From an uncultured Phascolarctobacterium sp. (GTDB lineage: Bacteria > Bacillota > Negativicutes > Acidaminococcales > Acidaminococcaceae): DNA of 64,000 nucleotides. The stretch spans positions 28,398 through 92,397 of the forward strand of contig URGS01000006.1 in the NCBI GenBank assembly GCA_900547415.1. Reading direction: 5' to 3'. The notes beneath the pieces were generated by a model. That model ran no database searches, had not been told where the DNA came from, and worked only from the letters and a program-made list of their open reading frames with translations. Made by a program: the position numbers and the translations under genes. Shown piece by piece: positions 13,963 to 21,466 of this stretch; position 1 is the stretch's first letter, and each line of letters opens with the position of its first letter.

Positions 13963-14646
13963 TTAAAAATCCTTAGCCAGTGCGTTTTCACCAGAACGGT
14001 CCTCACCAAAGAGCTGTCCCTGCTGCTGATGCATACCCAGCCAGTTACCGGTATCAATCAGGTTCGGGATGCAGCTGCCGTCTTTATCCCATCCAGCCTT
14101 AAGGTTGGCATAAACCTCACCAAAGGCTCTGATGTCATAATCTCTCAGTGTACCATCCTGACGGATCTGGCGCATTGCATTGTAAAGATGTACAAGCATC
14201 TGGTTGTTGTTCTGCTCAAACTTCTCAACATTGCCCTGATAGATTGTAATTACGTGAGTGTATGTCTGCTCGGTAATCTGCTCCAACAGCTCCTGCCAAC
14301 GTGCACTGATGGTAGCCGTTTCCATAAAGCGCGGCTTACCACGATACTTGCTTTTACCTTCAGCAATTCTTACAAAAAGAATGGTGCTAGGATTACATTC
14401 GTGCAGCTCTCTAAATTGTTTCCACAAAGCTCGTGCAATCGGTGTCCAGGTCTTGTTGACGATTTGATATTTAAAGCTATCAACGTCATCAAATTTGTTC
14501 AGCCCTTCTGCATCCTGGTTGCGATAAGTAGGGTCAACATTTGTGGTTACAGGTTTATCTGCCTCGCCAACCATTTCGGCATGTTCTTCTTGCTCCAGAT
14601 ACTCTTCTGATTCTTGGTTGAATCTCTCGTGTTGCAGAACGGTCAT
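13963..14646 (-). CDS. Phage protein resembling degenerate phage metallopeptidase family
   Basis: Encodes 227 aa from MTVLQHERF (AAGGAGCTGATTGAAG before it). The core (55-190) has FKYQIVNKTWTPIARALW, ILFVRIAEGKSKYRGKPR and a late YDIRAFGEVYANLKAGW. The order recalls the putative phage metallopeptidase family found beside RecT genes, but the HExxH helix seems replaced by MLVHLYNAM, so catalysis is doubtful. The resemblance is by eye and weak. Confidence 0.45.
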   Translation of the reverse strand: MTVLQHERFNQESEEYLEQEEHAEMVGEADKPVTTNVDPTYRNQDAEGLNKFDDVDSFKYQIVNKTWTPIARALWKQFRELHECNPSTILFVRIAEGKSKYRGKPRFMETATISARWQELLEQITEQTYTHVITIYQGNVEKFEQNNNQMLVHLYNAMRQIRQDGTLRDYDIRAFGEVYANLKAGWDKDGSCIPNLIDTGNWLGMHQQQGQLFGEDRSGENALAKDF

Positions 14647-14791
14647 CTTCAATCAGCTCCTTTTTAATAGTCTTTTTCTCAGTCATTTTATCTTTCAGAA
14701 AGCTACCAAGCTCACGATAAAAGTAAACATAAGCTTTCCTTTTCAGTAGTTCCACATAACGTATATACTGCTTTTTTCTTACGGCTCGCAT
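14555..14791 (-). CDS. Small basic phage protein
   Basis: Encodes 78 aa, highly basic (MRAVRKKQYIRYVELLKRKA...). The ATG lies inside the end of the MBL-fold gene, and GGAAAGGTGGTGGAAGT is upstream, so coupling is likely. The last 30 residues overlap the next gene in another frame and are rich in arginine, which could be a by-product. Function unknown, possibly nucleic-acid binding. Confidence 0.5.
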   Translation of the reverse strand: MRAVRKKQYIRYVELLKRKAYVYFYRELGSFLKDKMTEKKTIKKELIEDDRSATREIQPRIRRVSGARRTCRNGWRGR

Positions 14792-15504
14792 ACTTCCACC
14801 ACCTTTCCAGTAGCCTTTTGGACAGTCTCCTTAAAAACCTTAGGGTCGCCATTCTTCTGGCTGCCGTGCAGCAGGTAGATTTTTCTGCAGTACCTCAGCG
14901 CTTCTTTATTCTGCTTCAGCCACAACAGCAATGTATCCAAACTCATATGGCTATGAATTAAGCGCTTAGCCTGCGAAAACCCAATGGATTGATTTTCAAA
15001 CATTTCATCCAGTTTGCTTGGCAAGTAATTGCACTCAACCATAAGCTGGCATACAGTGTTTATATGTTCGCGCTTACAATTCGGCAAGAGGCAAGTATCG
15101 GTCGCAAAGAGCAGGATGTCATCGTGATCGTAGATTAAAAATCCTAATGGCTCTGCAGCATCGTGGTACACAAGAAGAGGTCTAACCGTCCAATGGCCAC
15201 CAATCCGAACCGACTTATCAGCAGAAATAATTGTTGTACCTACAGAACGGTTACCTAGTGCAATTGCTGTACCTTTGCTCAGATATACATCTACACCGGC
15301 ATCCACCAAATCCTTGACTGCGTGAGCGTGGTCATCGTGCTCATGACTTACAAGACAGCCATCAAGCTTGCCCAAAAAGAATCCCACACTCTCTTTAATA
15401 CGCATGATTGGCAGGCCAGCTTCCAGCAGCAGCTGATGTACGCCACTCTTTAATAGATAGCAGTTGCCGTTGCTGCTGGAAGCAATAACCTTAACCTCAA
15501 TCAT
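14779..15504 (-). CDS. MBL-fold metallo-hydrolase
   Basis: Encodes 241 aa. The metallo-beta-lactamase fold is shown by SSSNGNCY near the start, the metal motif SHEHDDH (about 54-60), the histidine LLVYHDA, the aspartate LLFATDT and the late histidine IYLLHGSQ. It is like the YycJ/phage type that often sits beside recT and may act as a nuclease in recombination. It starts at the last base of the recT stop, so the two are coupled. Confidence 0.85.
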   Translation of the reverse strand: MIEVKVIASSSNGNCYLLKSGVHQLLLEAGLPIMRIKESVGFFLGKLDGCLVSHEHDDHAHAVKDLVDAGVDVYLSKGTAIALGNRSVGTTIISADKSVRIGGHWTVRPLLVYHDAAEPLGFLIYDHDDILLFATDTCLLPNCKREHINTVCQLMVECNYLPSKLDEMFENQSIGFSQAKRLIHSHMSLDTLLLWLKQNKEALRYCRKIYLLHGSQKNGDPKVFKETVQKATGKVVEVCEP

Positions 15505-16280
15505 TAGCGCATCCAGGACGGACGAGAGGCTTTAACCTCTTGTTTTTCTTCTGCCATAGCTGCAGCCGCTTGGGCAGTAGCGGTCACAGGAGCAGCCTCT
15601 GCAGCAAATTCCTCCTGTACAGGCACATCAATAACTTGTGCTTTTTCAGAGAGCGCTTGCATTTCCTGTTTCAGGGCTTCCTGCTTCTGTGAAAAAGAAG
15701 GTTCTGCATTGATGGTGATAACTTCGTCTGCCAGCTCATCCGTAGTTTTAAGCCCCATAGAGATTTCAGGAGCTACAGTTCTGATGAGGAAAGCAGCAGC
15801 ACGATATTGCAACATCAGTTGAGGCATTGTCTGCCATTTGCTGCCTTTTTTCTCAAGCCAGCCCTCTTTTTTAGCCAACTCAATAGTTACATCAGCACCA
15901 ACAACCTTTTCACCAGTACGAAGCTCAGTTGCATAAGCACGACAGCCGTAAGACATAGTTCCGGGCTGTCCAAAGAATTCATACTTGATGCTAGAAAATC
16001 GACCACAAGTGTTGAAGCATGCGATCATAAATTTAGAGCTCCAAGCAGGATTACCATAGACAATATACATGTTTTGCATGACCATCATGGGGTCGGCACC
16101 CATACGCTGCGCCATATTCAGTGCAATCAGGACGTTAGCAGGCTTACCTTGAAAAGTTTCAGGAATAATAGTAGCCTCTGCCAATTTGGTAGACAAATGC
16201 ATCATCGCATTTAAGCCACGTGCGTTAAAAATGTTTACATCATAGTTTTCAGTTTTTTGGATTGCTTTTTCTTCACTCAT
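15504..16280 (-). CDS. recT: RecT-family single-strand annealing protein
   Basis: Encodes 258 aa from MSEEKAIQ; AAAAGGAGAAAATGAAA precedes the ATG at 16280. Core features: VLIALNMAQRMGADPMMVMQ, IVYGNPAWSSKFMIA and QLMLQYRAAAFLIR, all conserved in RecT. The C-terminal 60 residues are alanine/glutamate rich and probably disordered. It anneals phage single strands during replication and recombination, probably with the Rad50-like ATPase and the MBL or VRR-NUC nuclease from this operon. Confidence 0.9.
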   Translation of the reverse strand: MSEEKAIQKTENYDVNIFNARGLNAMMHLSTKLAEATIIPETFQGKPANVLIALNMAQRMGADPMMVMQNMYIVYGNPAWSSKFMIACFNTCGRFSSIKYEFFGQPGTMSYGCRAYATELRTGEKVVGADVTIELAKKEGWLEKKGSKWQTMPQLMLQYRAAAFLIRTVAPEISMGLKTTDELADEVITINAEPSFSQKQEALKQEMQALSEKAQVIDVPVQEEFAAEAAPVTATAQAAAAMAEEKQEVKASRPSWMR

Positions 16281-16641
16281 TTTCATTTTCTCCTTTTCTT
16301 GTCCATACTTTGTCGGGAGTAGCAACACTGTAAAATTTTTTACCACTGCCCTCTATCTCCACAACATATTTTGCATTATTTACAGCGACGATAACGCCTT
16401 CCTTAGCCACGTTTCGGCCGCCCTCAACATAAACCTTGGTGCCGACTGGCAGAGCCCAAGTCAAAGGGTAATGCATCTTCCAAGGGCTCTCCACTGGTCT
16501 AGGTATTGGGTAGTGCCTGTCAGCTTGCTGTAAAGGTTTTCCCAGAGGTTCGTTGTCCGGTTTGCATATCCTTGTAAAAGCGAATACAACAAACGATACA
16601 AGAGCGCCAAACCCAAGCAGGATTTTAATTTCCTCAGCCAT
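16273..16641 (-). CDS. Membrane-anchored phage protein
   Basis: Encodes 122 aa. One transmembrane helix at residues 6-24 (KILLGFGALVSFVVFAF), then a proline-rich linker and a beta-rich end (VGTKVYVEGGRN, EGVIVAVNNAKYVVEIEG) resembling an SH3-like barrel. It overlaps recT by 8 nt. Function unknown. Confidence 0.6.
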   Translation of the reverse strand: MAEEIKILLGFGALVSFVVFAFTRICKPDNEPLGKPLQQADRHYPIPRPVESPWKMHYPLTWALPVGTKVYVEGGRNVAKEGVIVAVNNAKYVVEIEGSGKKFYSVATPDKVWTRKGENENE

Positions 16642-18589
16642 TTTCTACCCTCAGCTTTCTGTCCTCAGGGCTAACATACAGGTTAATGATTTGACCAGGT
16701 GCCTTGCCAATATCAGTAATGCTTTCACGGTTATCCACAAAAACAGGATTGCAGATATTGATTTTTTGAGAGATTGCCCTTACAACCTCCATACCAGCCC
16801 TGCATTTTTCAGCATTACTCAGCTGGCGGTAGGGCACACCGTGCATAGTCAGCTCGCAGGTTTCCTTGATGCCTTCATTGCTGATGTTTGCATCAAACAA
16901 CTTAAAGTTAACCTCGTTAAACAAACCATTGATGCGCTCACTGAGCATATCCATCTTGGCTACGACAAATTTGTCCAGCAGACTAAGCTTCAGCTCCACA
17001 TCACCAACCATTAGCATTGCATTCTTTTTCTCTGCCTGCAGCTGAGCGATAACCTCATTAGTTTCCTCATCCAGTTTTAAGCGAGCCATTGCTTCGTTGG
17101 CCTGGTCCACAGGCTTACGAGCTACTTCAATCTTTTGGTCAATGTTTTGCAGCTGGATTACAACATCAAGGCGAGCTTCTTCCAGTTCGCGCTCTCTACA
17201 CTGCAGGGATTCACGCAGCACCCAAAAAGCTTCCTGAGTTTCGGAATTAACAAAGGCCTCCAAGTCGGGCACCTTTGCTAAAGCCTGTTCTTTGAGCTTT
17301 TTGGTTTCCACTAAAAGCTTAGGCAGCTCATCCTGCTCATATGCCGCAAGCTGGTTAATCTCGGCCAGTAAATTTGCCTTACTCTCTTCCCTCTCCTTAA
17401 GCTCAACACTGAGAGCGCTGCCTTGATTGTTCAGTTCTTCCAGGCGGTTACTCCTGCTCTGATTAAACTGCTCAAGCATAGGCTGCAGCATATCAGGAGT
17501 GTAAGGACGATGGCAGCAAGGGCACTCAGTATCAGCAAAAACCTCTTGGTCAACGCTTTCCCAGGTGTCTCCCAGCTTAGCAAGACGTTCTTTCATATCG
17601 CTGATATTCTTTTCCTCTGCCAGCATCTGACGGCGCAAGATTGTAACTTTCTCTGCATTGGCTTTGCCCTTAGCCATAAACTCATCTGCCTTTTTTTGGT
17701 AGGGAGCCTCAACCTTAGCTACAGTTTCTCGCCAAAGTGCTTTAGCCGCATCCATTTTTGCTTTAATAGTGGCAATCTGCTCTTCAATCTGAGCTTTTCG
17801 GCTACCGCTAACAATAGCAGCTCTTTCAGCCTGCAGCTGTTCCAAAGGCTCACGATATTTAAGCAGTGTCAGCTCTGCTTTTTTGCGCAGCTCTGCAGGC
17901 TCCTCGATACCGCTTAATGTTTTACGGCGTTCATCAATGCGGATGGGCATATCCCTGACAATCTTGTCATAGCCTTTCTTTTCCTTCGCAAGCTTTGCTC
18001 TCAGGTCATCTACGCCGTATTTTTCAACATCTGCAAGGATTGGCTCTAGCTCAGGCTTTTCAGCAATCACAGCAGTGTTATCAATGTCGCCTACAAGGTC
18101 TACAAGCAGCTTACGTTGCTCTTGCCATTTGAGGCTAGGGAATGTTGCAGGATTGCTAGTCAAGCTAAACCAAGGTTCCAAAAAATACTCTTCGATAAAC
18201 GCTGCATAATCTTTAGCCTTTTTGGGTACACCATCAACAAAAAAATCTGTTGTGTTTCCGGTCAGCTTGCGCTCATCAGTGCCTGACACCTTAGTCCATT
18301 TTTCCTTATAGACGACCTCCAGCGTAAATTGATAGTCATTGACCGCAAAGGTACCCTTAACGGTAGTATCAATGTCATGCAGCAGCTGACCATCAGCACC
18401 ATAGGGCCGCATCTTTGTATCAGAATTGCCTTTGTTATCTTTTTGCCAAAGCAGGAAGCTCAGGGCGTCCAAGATAGTGGTTTTGCCTGCACCGTTGGCA
18501 CCGTAGATATTGGTGACGGGTTCCGCAAAGTCAATCTTGAAATTTTGCTGATTTTTAAAGTTAGTCAGCTCGAGGGATTTGATAATCAT
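16634..18589 (-). CDS. Rad50/SbcC-like ATPase with zinc hook
   Basis: Encodes 651 aa. Walker A GANGAGKTT at about 33-41; two long coiled-coil arms; an apex CPCCHRPYT (about 361), the zinc hook for dimerising; the ABC signature LSNAEKCRAG (about 590) and Walker B-like PVFVDNRESI (about 617), in which Asn-Arg follows the Asp. It would process or tether DNA ends with a nuclease partner. No SbcD-like nuclease is adjacent; the MBL-fold or VRR-NUC protein could take that part. Confidence 0.88.
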   Translation of the reverse strand: MIIKSLELTNFKNQQNFKIDFAEPVTNIYGANGAGKTTILDALSFLLWQKDNKGNSDTKMRPYGADGQLLHDIDTTVKGTFAVNDYQFTLEVVYKEKWTKVSGTDERKLTGNTTDFFVDGVPKKAKDYAAFIEEYFLEPWFSLTSNPATFPSLKWQEQRKLLVDLVGDIDNTAVIAEKPELEPILADVEKYGVDDLRAKLAKEKKGYDKIVRDMPIRIDERRKTLSGIEEPAELRKKAELTLLKYREPLEQLQAERAAIVSGSRKAQIEEQIATIKAKMDAAKALWRETVAKVEAPYQKKADEFMAKGKANAEKVTILRRQMLAEEKNISDMKERLAKLGDTWESVDQEVFADTECPCCHRPYTPDMLQPMLEQFNQSRSNRLEELNNQGSALSVELKEREESKANLLAEINQLAAYEQDELPKLLVETKKLKEQALAKVPDLEAFVNSETQEAFWVLRESLQCRERELEEARLDVVIQLQNIDQKIEVARKPVDQANEAMARLKLDEETNEVIAQLQAEKKNAMLMVGDVELKLSLLDKFVVAKMDMLSERINGLFNEVNFKLFDANISNEGIKETCELTMHGVPYRQLSNAEKCRAGMEVVRAISQKINICNPVFVDNRESITDIGKAPGQIINLYVSPEDRKLRVENG

Positions 18590-18590
18590 T

Positions 18591-18863
18591 TTACTTTTTA
18601 CCTCCTTTATGTTTTTTGCGGGAAAACTTATATCTGATAAGTGCCAAATCGGTTAAGAATGACACATAATCATCTTTTAATACATAAGCCTTGTCCTTAT
18701 ACAACCGAAAGCTCAAAACGTTTCTCGGTGCATTTACCAAATTGTATACAGATTTGTACAAGTATCCGTATTCCTTAACCTGCTTTATGAGCATCTCAGG
18801 GTTTAGCTCAATAAGATTTGTTTCGACTTTGGCATAATGTCTTGCTAATTGGTCTGCTTTCAT
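18591..18863 (-). CDS. Small basic phage protein
   Basis: Encodes 90 aa, helical and ending in a lysine-rich tail (YKFSRKKHKGGKK). Overlaps the LysM gene's stop by 4 nt. No family is recognised; the operon context suggests an accessory to the Rad50-like ATPase or RecT. Confidence 0.6.
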   Translation of the reverse strand: MKADQLARHYAKVETNLIELNPEMLIKQVKEYGYLYKSVYNLVNAPRNVLSFRLYKDKAYVLKDDYVSFLTDLALIRYKFSRKKHKGGKK

Positions 18864-19204
18864 TGCTTAGGTTCCACCTCCACAAATACACGCAGCTCTT
18901 GTCCAGGATAAATGTGTTGGCCTAAGCCGTTATCCTTGCGGATGTGATATATAATCTCTCTTATATCTCTAGGGTCTCCCATATCCTGGCATTTAGCACC
19001 AATATCCCAAAGGGTTTGATCCTGCTTAACTACAAAGTAATGAGCCTCATAGTAATGGTCCTGCGGCCAATAGATCACAGCAATAGTGACAATCATCACC
19101 AGCAATGCTATAATATGCACTGTGGAGAGGTTGCCGCCTCTGCCACGTTTCAGCCTTGCGCCCTCTGCCATTGCCGTGGTGGAGGGCATTTCTTTTTTAG
19201 TCAT
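18860..19204 (-). CDS. Single-pass membrane protein with LysM domain
   Basis: Encodes 114 aa. The ATG at 19204 overlaps the upstream stop (ATGA). A basic N-terminal tail is followed by a membrane helix (about 30-48, IIALLVMIVTIAVIYW) and a LysM-like domain (about 57-108, YFVVKQDQTLWDIGAKC ... GQELRVFVEVE). The layout is that of YneA, the SOS-induced cell-division suppressor. So the phage may delay host division on induction; this is inferred from architecture only. Confidence 0.75.
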   Translation of the reverse strand: MTKKEMPSTTAMAEGARLKRGRGGNLSTVHIIALLVMIVTIAVIYWPQDHYYEAHYFVVKQDQTLWDIGAKCQDMGDPRDIREIIYHIRKDNGLGQHIYPGQELRVFVEVEPKQ

Positions 19205-19356
19205 CTTGTTAACCATCCTTTCATCATTCGCGCCCGGTAGCATCTGCCAGGACACACAACTACAACTTTTTTCTGCTCATCGTCATAGACCTGAGCAAAG
19301 TTTTTGTCCGCCAGATCCGCACCGCATATACAGCACTTTCTCTTCTTTTTGGCCAT
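19201..19356 (-). CDS. Small zinc-binding phage protein
   Basis: Encodes 51 aa: a basic start (MAKKKRKCCICGAD), a short beta hairpin and CPGRCYRAR, i.e. a CxxC...CxxxC-type zinc site. AAAGGAGTGATGCTA precedes the ATG. Its stop overlaps the start of the LysM gene. Small phage zinc proteins like this are common early products of unknown function. Confidence 0.7.
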   Translation of the reverse strand: MAKKKRKCCICGADLADKNFAQVYDDEQKKVVVVCPGRCYRARMMKGWLTR

Positions 19357-19498
19357 TAGCATCACTCCTTTCGGAAGGATTCTTTATTGTGCCACGCTCA
19401 ATCCCATATCGCACAAGCCATGCCGCCAATTGCCGTTGAGCCGCATGGTTTTTTTTGTATGCGTCCGGATTGAGTACCACGCATTCAACCTTTTTCAT
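19283..19498 (-). CDS. Small phage protein
   Basis: Encodes 71 aa (MKKVECVVLNPDAYKKNHAA...). GCGAGGGGCAAACT is a good ribosome site. The C-terminal third overlaps the 51-aa zinc protein in another frame, which is long for a phage overlap, but both starts have strong signals. Function unknown. Confidence 0.55.
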   Translation of the reverse strand: MKKVECVVLNPDAYKKNHAAQRQLAAWLVRYGIERGTIKNPSERSDANGQKEEKVLYMRCGSGGQKLCSGL

Positions 19499-19512
19499 AG
19501 TTTGCCCCTCGC

Positions 19513-19719
19513 TTATATCTCTGGTTTCTCAGAAAACAAATACTCTAATGTACAACTCGGGAACAGTACAGCTCTCAATGTTTTTATTTCAGATAAAGTA
19601 AACTCAGTCTTTCCACAACGTTTATTAGAAAAGCTTTTTTCAGTTACTTCACAAATTTTTGCGCAGTCAGCATTAGTCAATTTTTGTCTAGCCATTTCTG
19701 CTTCAAGGTTCGGGAACAT
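19513..19719 (-). CDS. Cro-like XRE helix-turn-helix protein
   Basis: Encodes 68 aa from MFPNLEAEM; AAAGGAGTGAAAGTG precedes the ATG. The HTH is at about residues 14-38 (LTNADCAKICEVTEKSFSNK). It is the first gene of the leftward early operon, facing the CI-like gene across the control region. It most likely plays the Cro part and represses at the shared operators. Confidence 0.75.
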   Translation of the reverse strand: MFPNLEAEMARQKLTNADCAKICEVTEKSFSNKRCGKTEFTLSEIKTLRAVLFPSCTLEYLFSEKPEI

Positions 19720-19740
19720 CACTTTCACTCCTTTCTTTTT

Positions 19741-19860
19741 TACCCCGTGGGGTAACTTGTTTATAAATATATACCCTACAACGTAAATTGTCAACGCCTT
19801 TTAGGAAAAAAAATACTATATAGGGTAAAACTTTACTTTACAAAGTAATCGCTTTGTGCT
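19741..19860. promoter_or_regulatory. Divergent lysis-lysogeny control region
   Basis: Leftward promoter: TTGACA (19794-19789), 17-nt spacer, TATATT (19771-19766), a near-consensus PL. Palindrome TACCCCGTGGGGTA (19741-19754) lies between it and the Cro-like start, and TACCCT/AGGGTA half-sites recur at about 19772 and 19822. Rightward toward cI, TTTACA with TTTAAT fits a weaker promoter, overlapped by TTACTTT-AC-AAAGTAA (19833-19848). Two operator types suggest one for CI and one for the Cro-like protein. Confidence 0.8.
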
Positions 19861-19893
19861 TTAATATTGTTAAGGAATTAGGAGGCCTACCTT

Positions 19894-20268
19894 ATGTCAG
19901 TTGTAGAAAGATTAGAACAATATATGAACGAAAATGGTTACAAAAAAACAGATGTTGCAAGAATGTCTGGAATTCCATATACCACAATAGACGGACTTTT
20001 TAAGAAAGGTGACGAAAATACTAAGCTATCCACTCTTAAAAAGCTCGCAAAACTAATAGGATGTTCTTTGGATGAGTTGACTGGCAGCGATAACGATTAT
20101 GGTTATTATAAGAACCCTGAAACAGCTGCGTTAGCTCAACAAATACATGATAATCCTGATCTGCGCATTCTTATGGATGCCAGCAAAGACCTTGCTCCTG
20201 AGGATGTTAAATTTGTAGCTGACCTTGTGTCACGAATGAAAAAGAAAGAAAGTGGTTTCATTGAATGA
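19894..20268 (+). CDS. CI-like prophage repressor
   Basis: Encodes 124 aa with an N-terminal XRE HTH (about 16-40, YKKTDVARMSGIPYTTIDGL) and a short C-terminal region without the S24 peptidase domain. Lacking self-cleavage, its removal would depend on the protease-like protein encoded next. TTAGGAGGCCTACCTT precedes the ATG. It should hold the leftward early promoter silent in the lysogen. Confidence 0.85.
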   Translation: MSVVERLEQYMNENGYKKTDVARMSGIPYTTIDGLFKKGDENTKLSTLKKLAKLIGCSLDELTGSDNDYGYYKNPETAALAQQIHDNPDLRILMDASKDLAPEDVKFVADLVSRMKKKESGFIE

Positions 20269-20518
20269 AGAACGAGTTATCTTTTATCCACTCCCATATA
20301 AAGTAAAAGGCTTCATCTGTGCTGATGAAGACGGCTTTGAAACGTTTGTGCTTAATTCAAGACATAGTCGTGAAGCTAATATAGAGACTATGAAGCACGA
20401 AATAAAGCACAGCAAAAACAATGACCTTTATTGTGACTGCTCTGTTAGTGAGCTGGAAGCAATCAGGCATAAAATAAAAAAGCCGCCATTATGGCGGCTA
20501 AGGAAGGATGATTTATGA
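20252..20518 (+). CDS. ImmA/IrrE-like protease, short form
   Basis: Encodes up to 88 aa; the start is probably the GTG at 20252 overlapping the repressor gene, or the TTG five codons on. MKHEIKHSKN holds the HExxH zinc motif of the ImmA/IrrE (DUF955) family, and YPLPYKVKGF...NSRHS fits the region before it. It is shorter than usual. In ICEBs1 the ImmA protease cleaves the ImmR repressor; the same repressor-protease pairing is seen here. Confidence 0.75.
   Translation: MVSLNEERVIFYPLPYKVKGFICADEDGFETFVLNSRHSREANIETMKHEIKHSKNNDLYCDCSVSELEAIRHKIKKPPLWRLRKDDL
20469..20499 (-). terminator. Minus-strand terminator hairpin inside the end of the immA-like gene
   Basis: AGCCGCCA-TTA-TGGCGGCT (20481-20499). 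On the minus strand TTTTTTATTTT follows. It would stop antisense transcripts entering the repressor genes from the right; on the plus strand it would form a hairpin just before the next gene's ribosome site. Confidence 0.6.
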
Positions 20519-21114
20519 TGAAAAGAATTTTAATGCTTGTAGTTACTTTTTTGTTGATGTTTACATCTTTCGCTCACGCCTATTCTATAAGTGATGTAAA
20601 GTTCACTGGAGAAGCAAAATCTGGATCAATCTTGGGTGTAAGCGTCACTCCAGTTTTACCTCTTGGTGGTTATAGCTATGACACCCCTTTGCTAAACGAT
20701 TATTATATTGATGGTAAAGTCGTTATATCCGTTAGAGGTATCGGTGTAAGCATCACAAATAACACAGATGCTGTAGCTGTTATCAATTGGAAAGACAGTA
20801 GTATAGACGTGGATGGGCAACCGTATGGAGTACCTTTTCTTGATGGTATGAAATACATGAATGCGGGCAATCCAAATGCTACTCCAAATTCAGTTATACC
20901 TCCGCACCAAACAATAGAAAAGCTTGTGTTTTTACCCAATGTAAAAATGATGTCCAGACATTGGAACGTAGAAGGAGCACCTTTGTTAAGAGTTAAGAAT
21001 AGAGTAATAAATTTATATGTATCTGTAACAGTTAGGGGAACCACTGATTACGCAATCGTTTCAACACCTGGAATAAATATGTTGCTAAAGGGTATTTCAG
21101 CTTATGGATACTAA
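20518..21114 (+). CDS. Secreted prophage cargo protein
   Basis: Encodes 198 aa. The N terminus is a classic signal peptide (MKRILMLVVTFLLMFTSFAHA, cleavage likely after the AHA). The mature part is beta-rich with alternating hydrophobic strands (GKVVISVRGIGVSITNNTDAV). The middle asparagine/proline-rich loop (NAGNPNATPNSVIPPHQ) is unusual. It is expressed with the repressor genes, so probably in the lysogen: a lysogenic-conversion gene. Family not recognised. Confidence 0.7.
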   Translation: MKRILMLVVTFLLMFTSFAHAYSISDVKFTGEAKSGSILGVSVTPVLPLGGYSYDTPLLNDYYIDGKVVISVRGIGVSITNNTDAVAVINWKDSSIDVDGQPYGVPFLDGMKYMNAGNPNATPNSVIPPHQTIEKLVFLPNVKMMSRHWNVEGAPLLRVKNRVINLYVSVTVRGTTDYAIVSTPGINMLLKGISAYGY

Positions 21115-21165
21115 TGCAGTATAGCACATTCCTCCAGCTGTTCGACTCTCCCGAACATAGAAAAA

Positions 21166-21193
21166 GCCCCTTGGTGCTGCAACACCAAGGGGC
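21166..21193 (-). terminator. Minus-strand terminator
   Basis: Eleven-bp perfect stem GCCCCTTGGTG/CACCAAGGGGC with a 6-nt loop; TTTTTC follows only on the minus strand. It shields the repressor operon from antisense transcription coming from the integrase/ssrA side. Confidence 0.75.
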
Positions 21194-21307
21194 CATGTAA
21201 TCAATCTACAGTGATACGCTTACGATAAAATAAATAAGCAGACTGAGTACACTATTATTATAACATAATGTGCTCAGCTCTGCTACTACATACTCAATTT
21301 TAGCAAA

Positions 21308-21430
21308 TTACATTCAAGTTAACTTTATAGTAAGTTTCGCATTTTTACTAGTAAATCGCCTATGCCTTGCTAATCACCTCTTAAAAATAGGCCTTTTAGC
21401 GAAAGTTACAAGCAAGTTAAAACTTTAGAG
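21308..21430. repeat. Two imperfect 23-25-bp direct repeats upstream of the integrase
   Basis: TTACA-nn-CAAGTTAA-(AA)-CTTTA-n-AG occurs at 21308-21330 and 21406-21430, 98 bp apart, the second directly before the ribosome site. They could bind the recombinase or a directionality factor, or control its expression. The rest of the 350-nt gap (21115-21466) shows no gene. Confidence 0.5.
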
Positions 21431-21466
21431 TATTTTCAAGCAACAAGTAAAGGAGCTGTATTTTTT

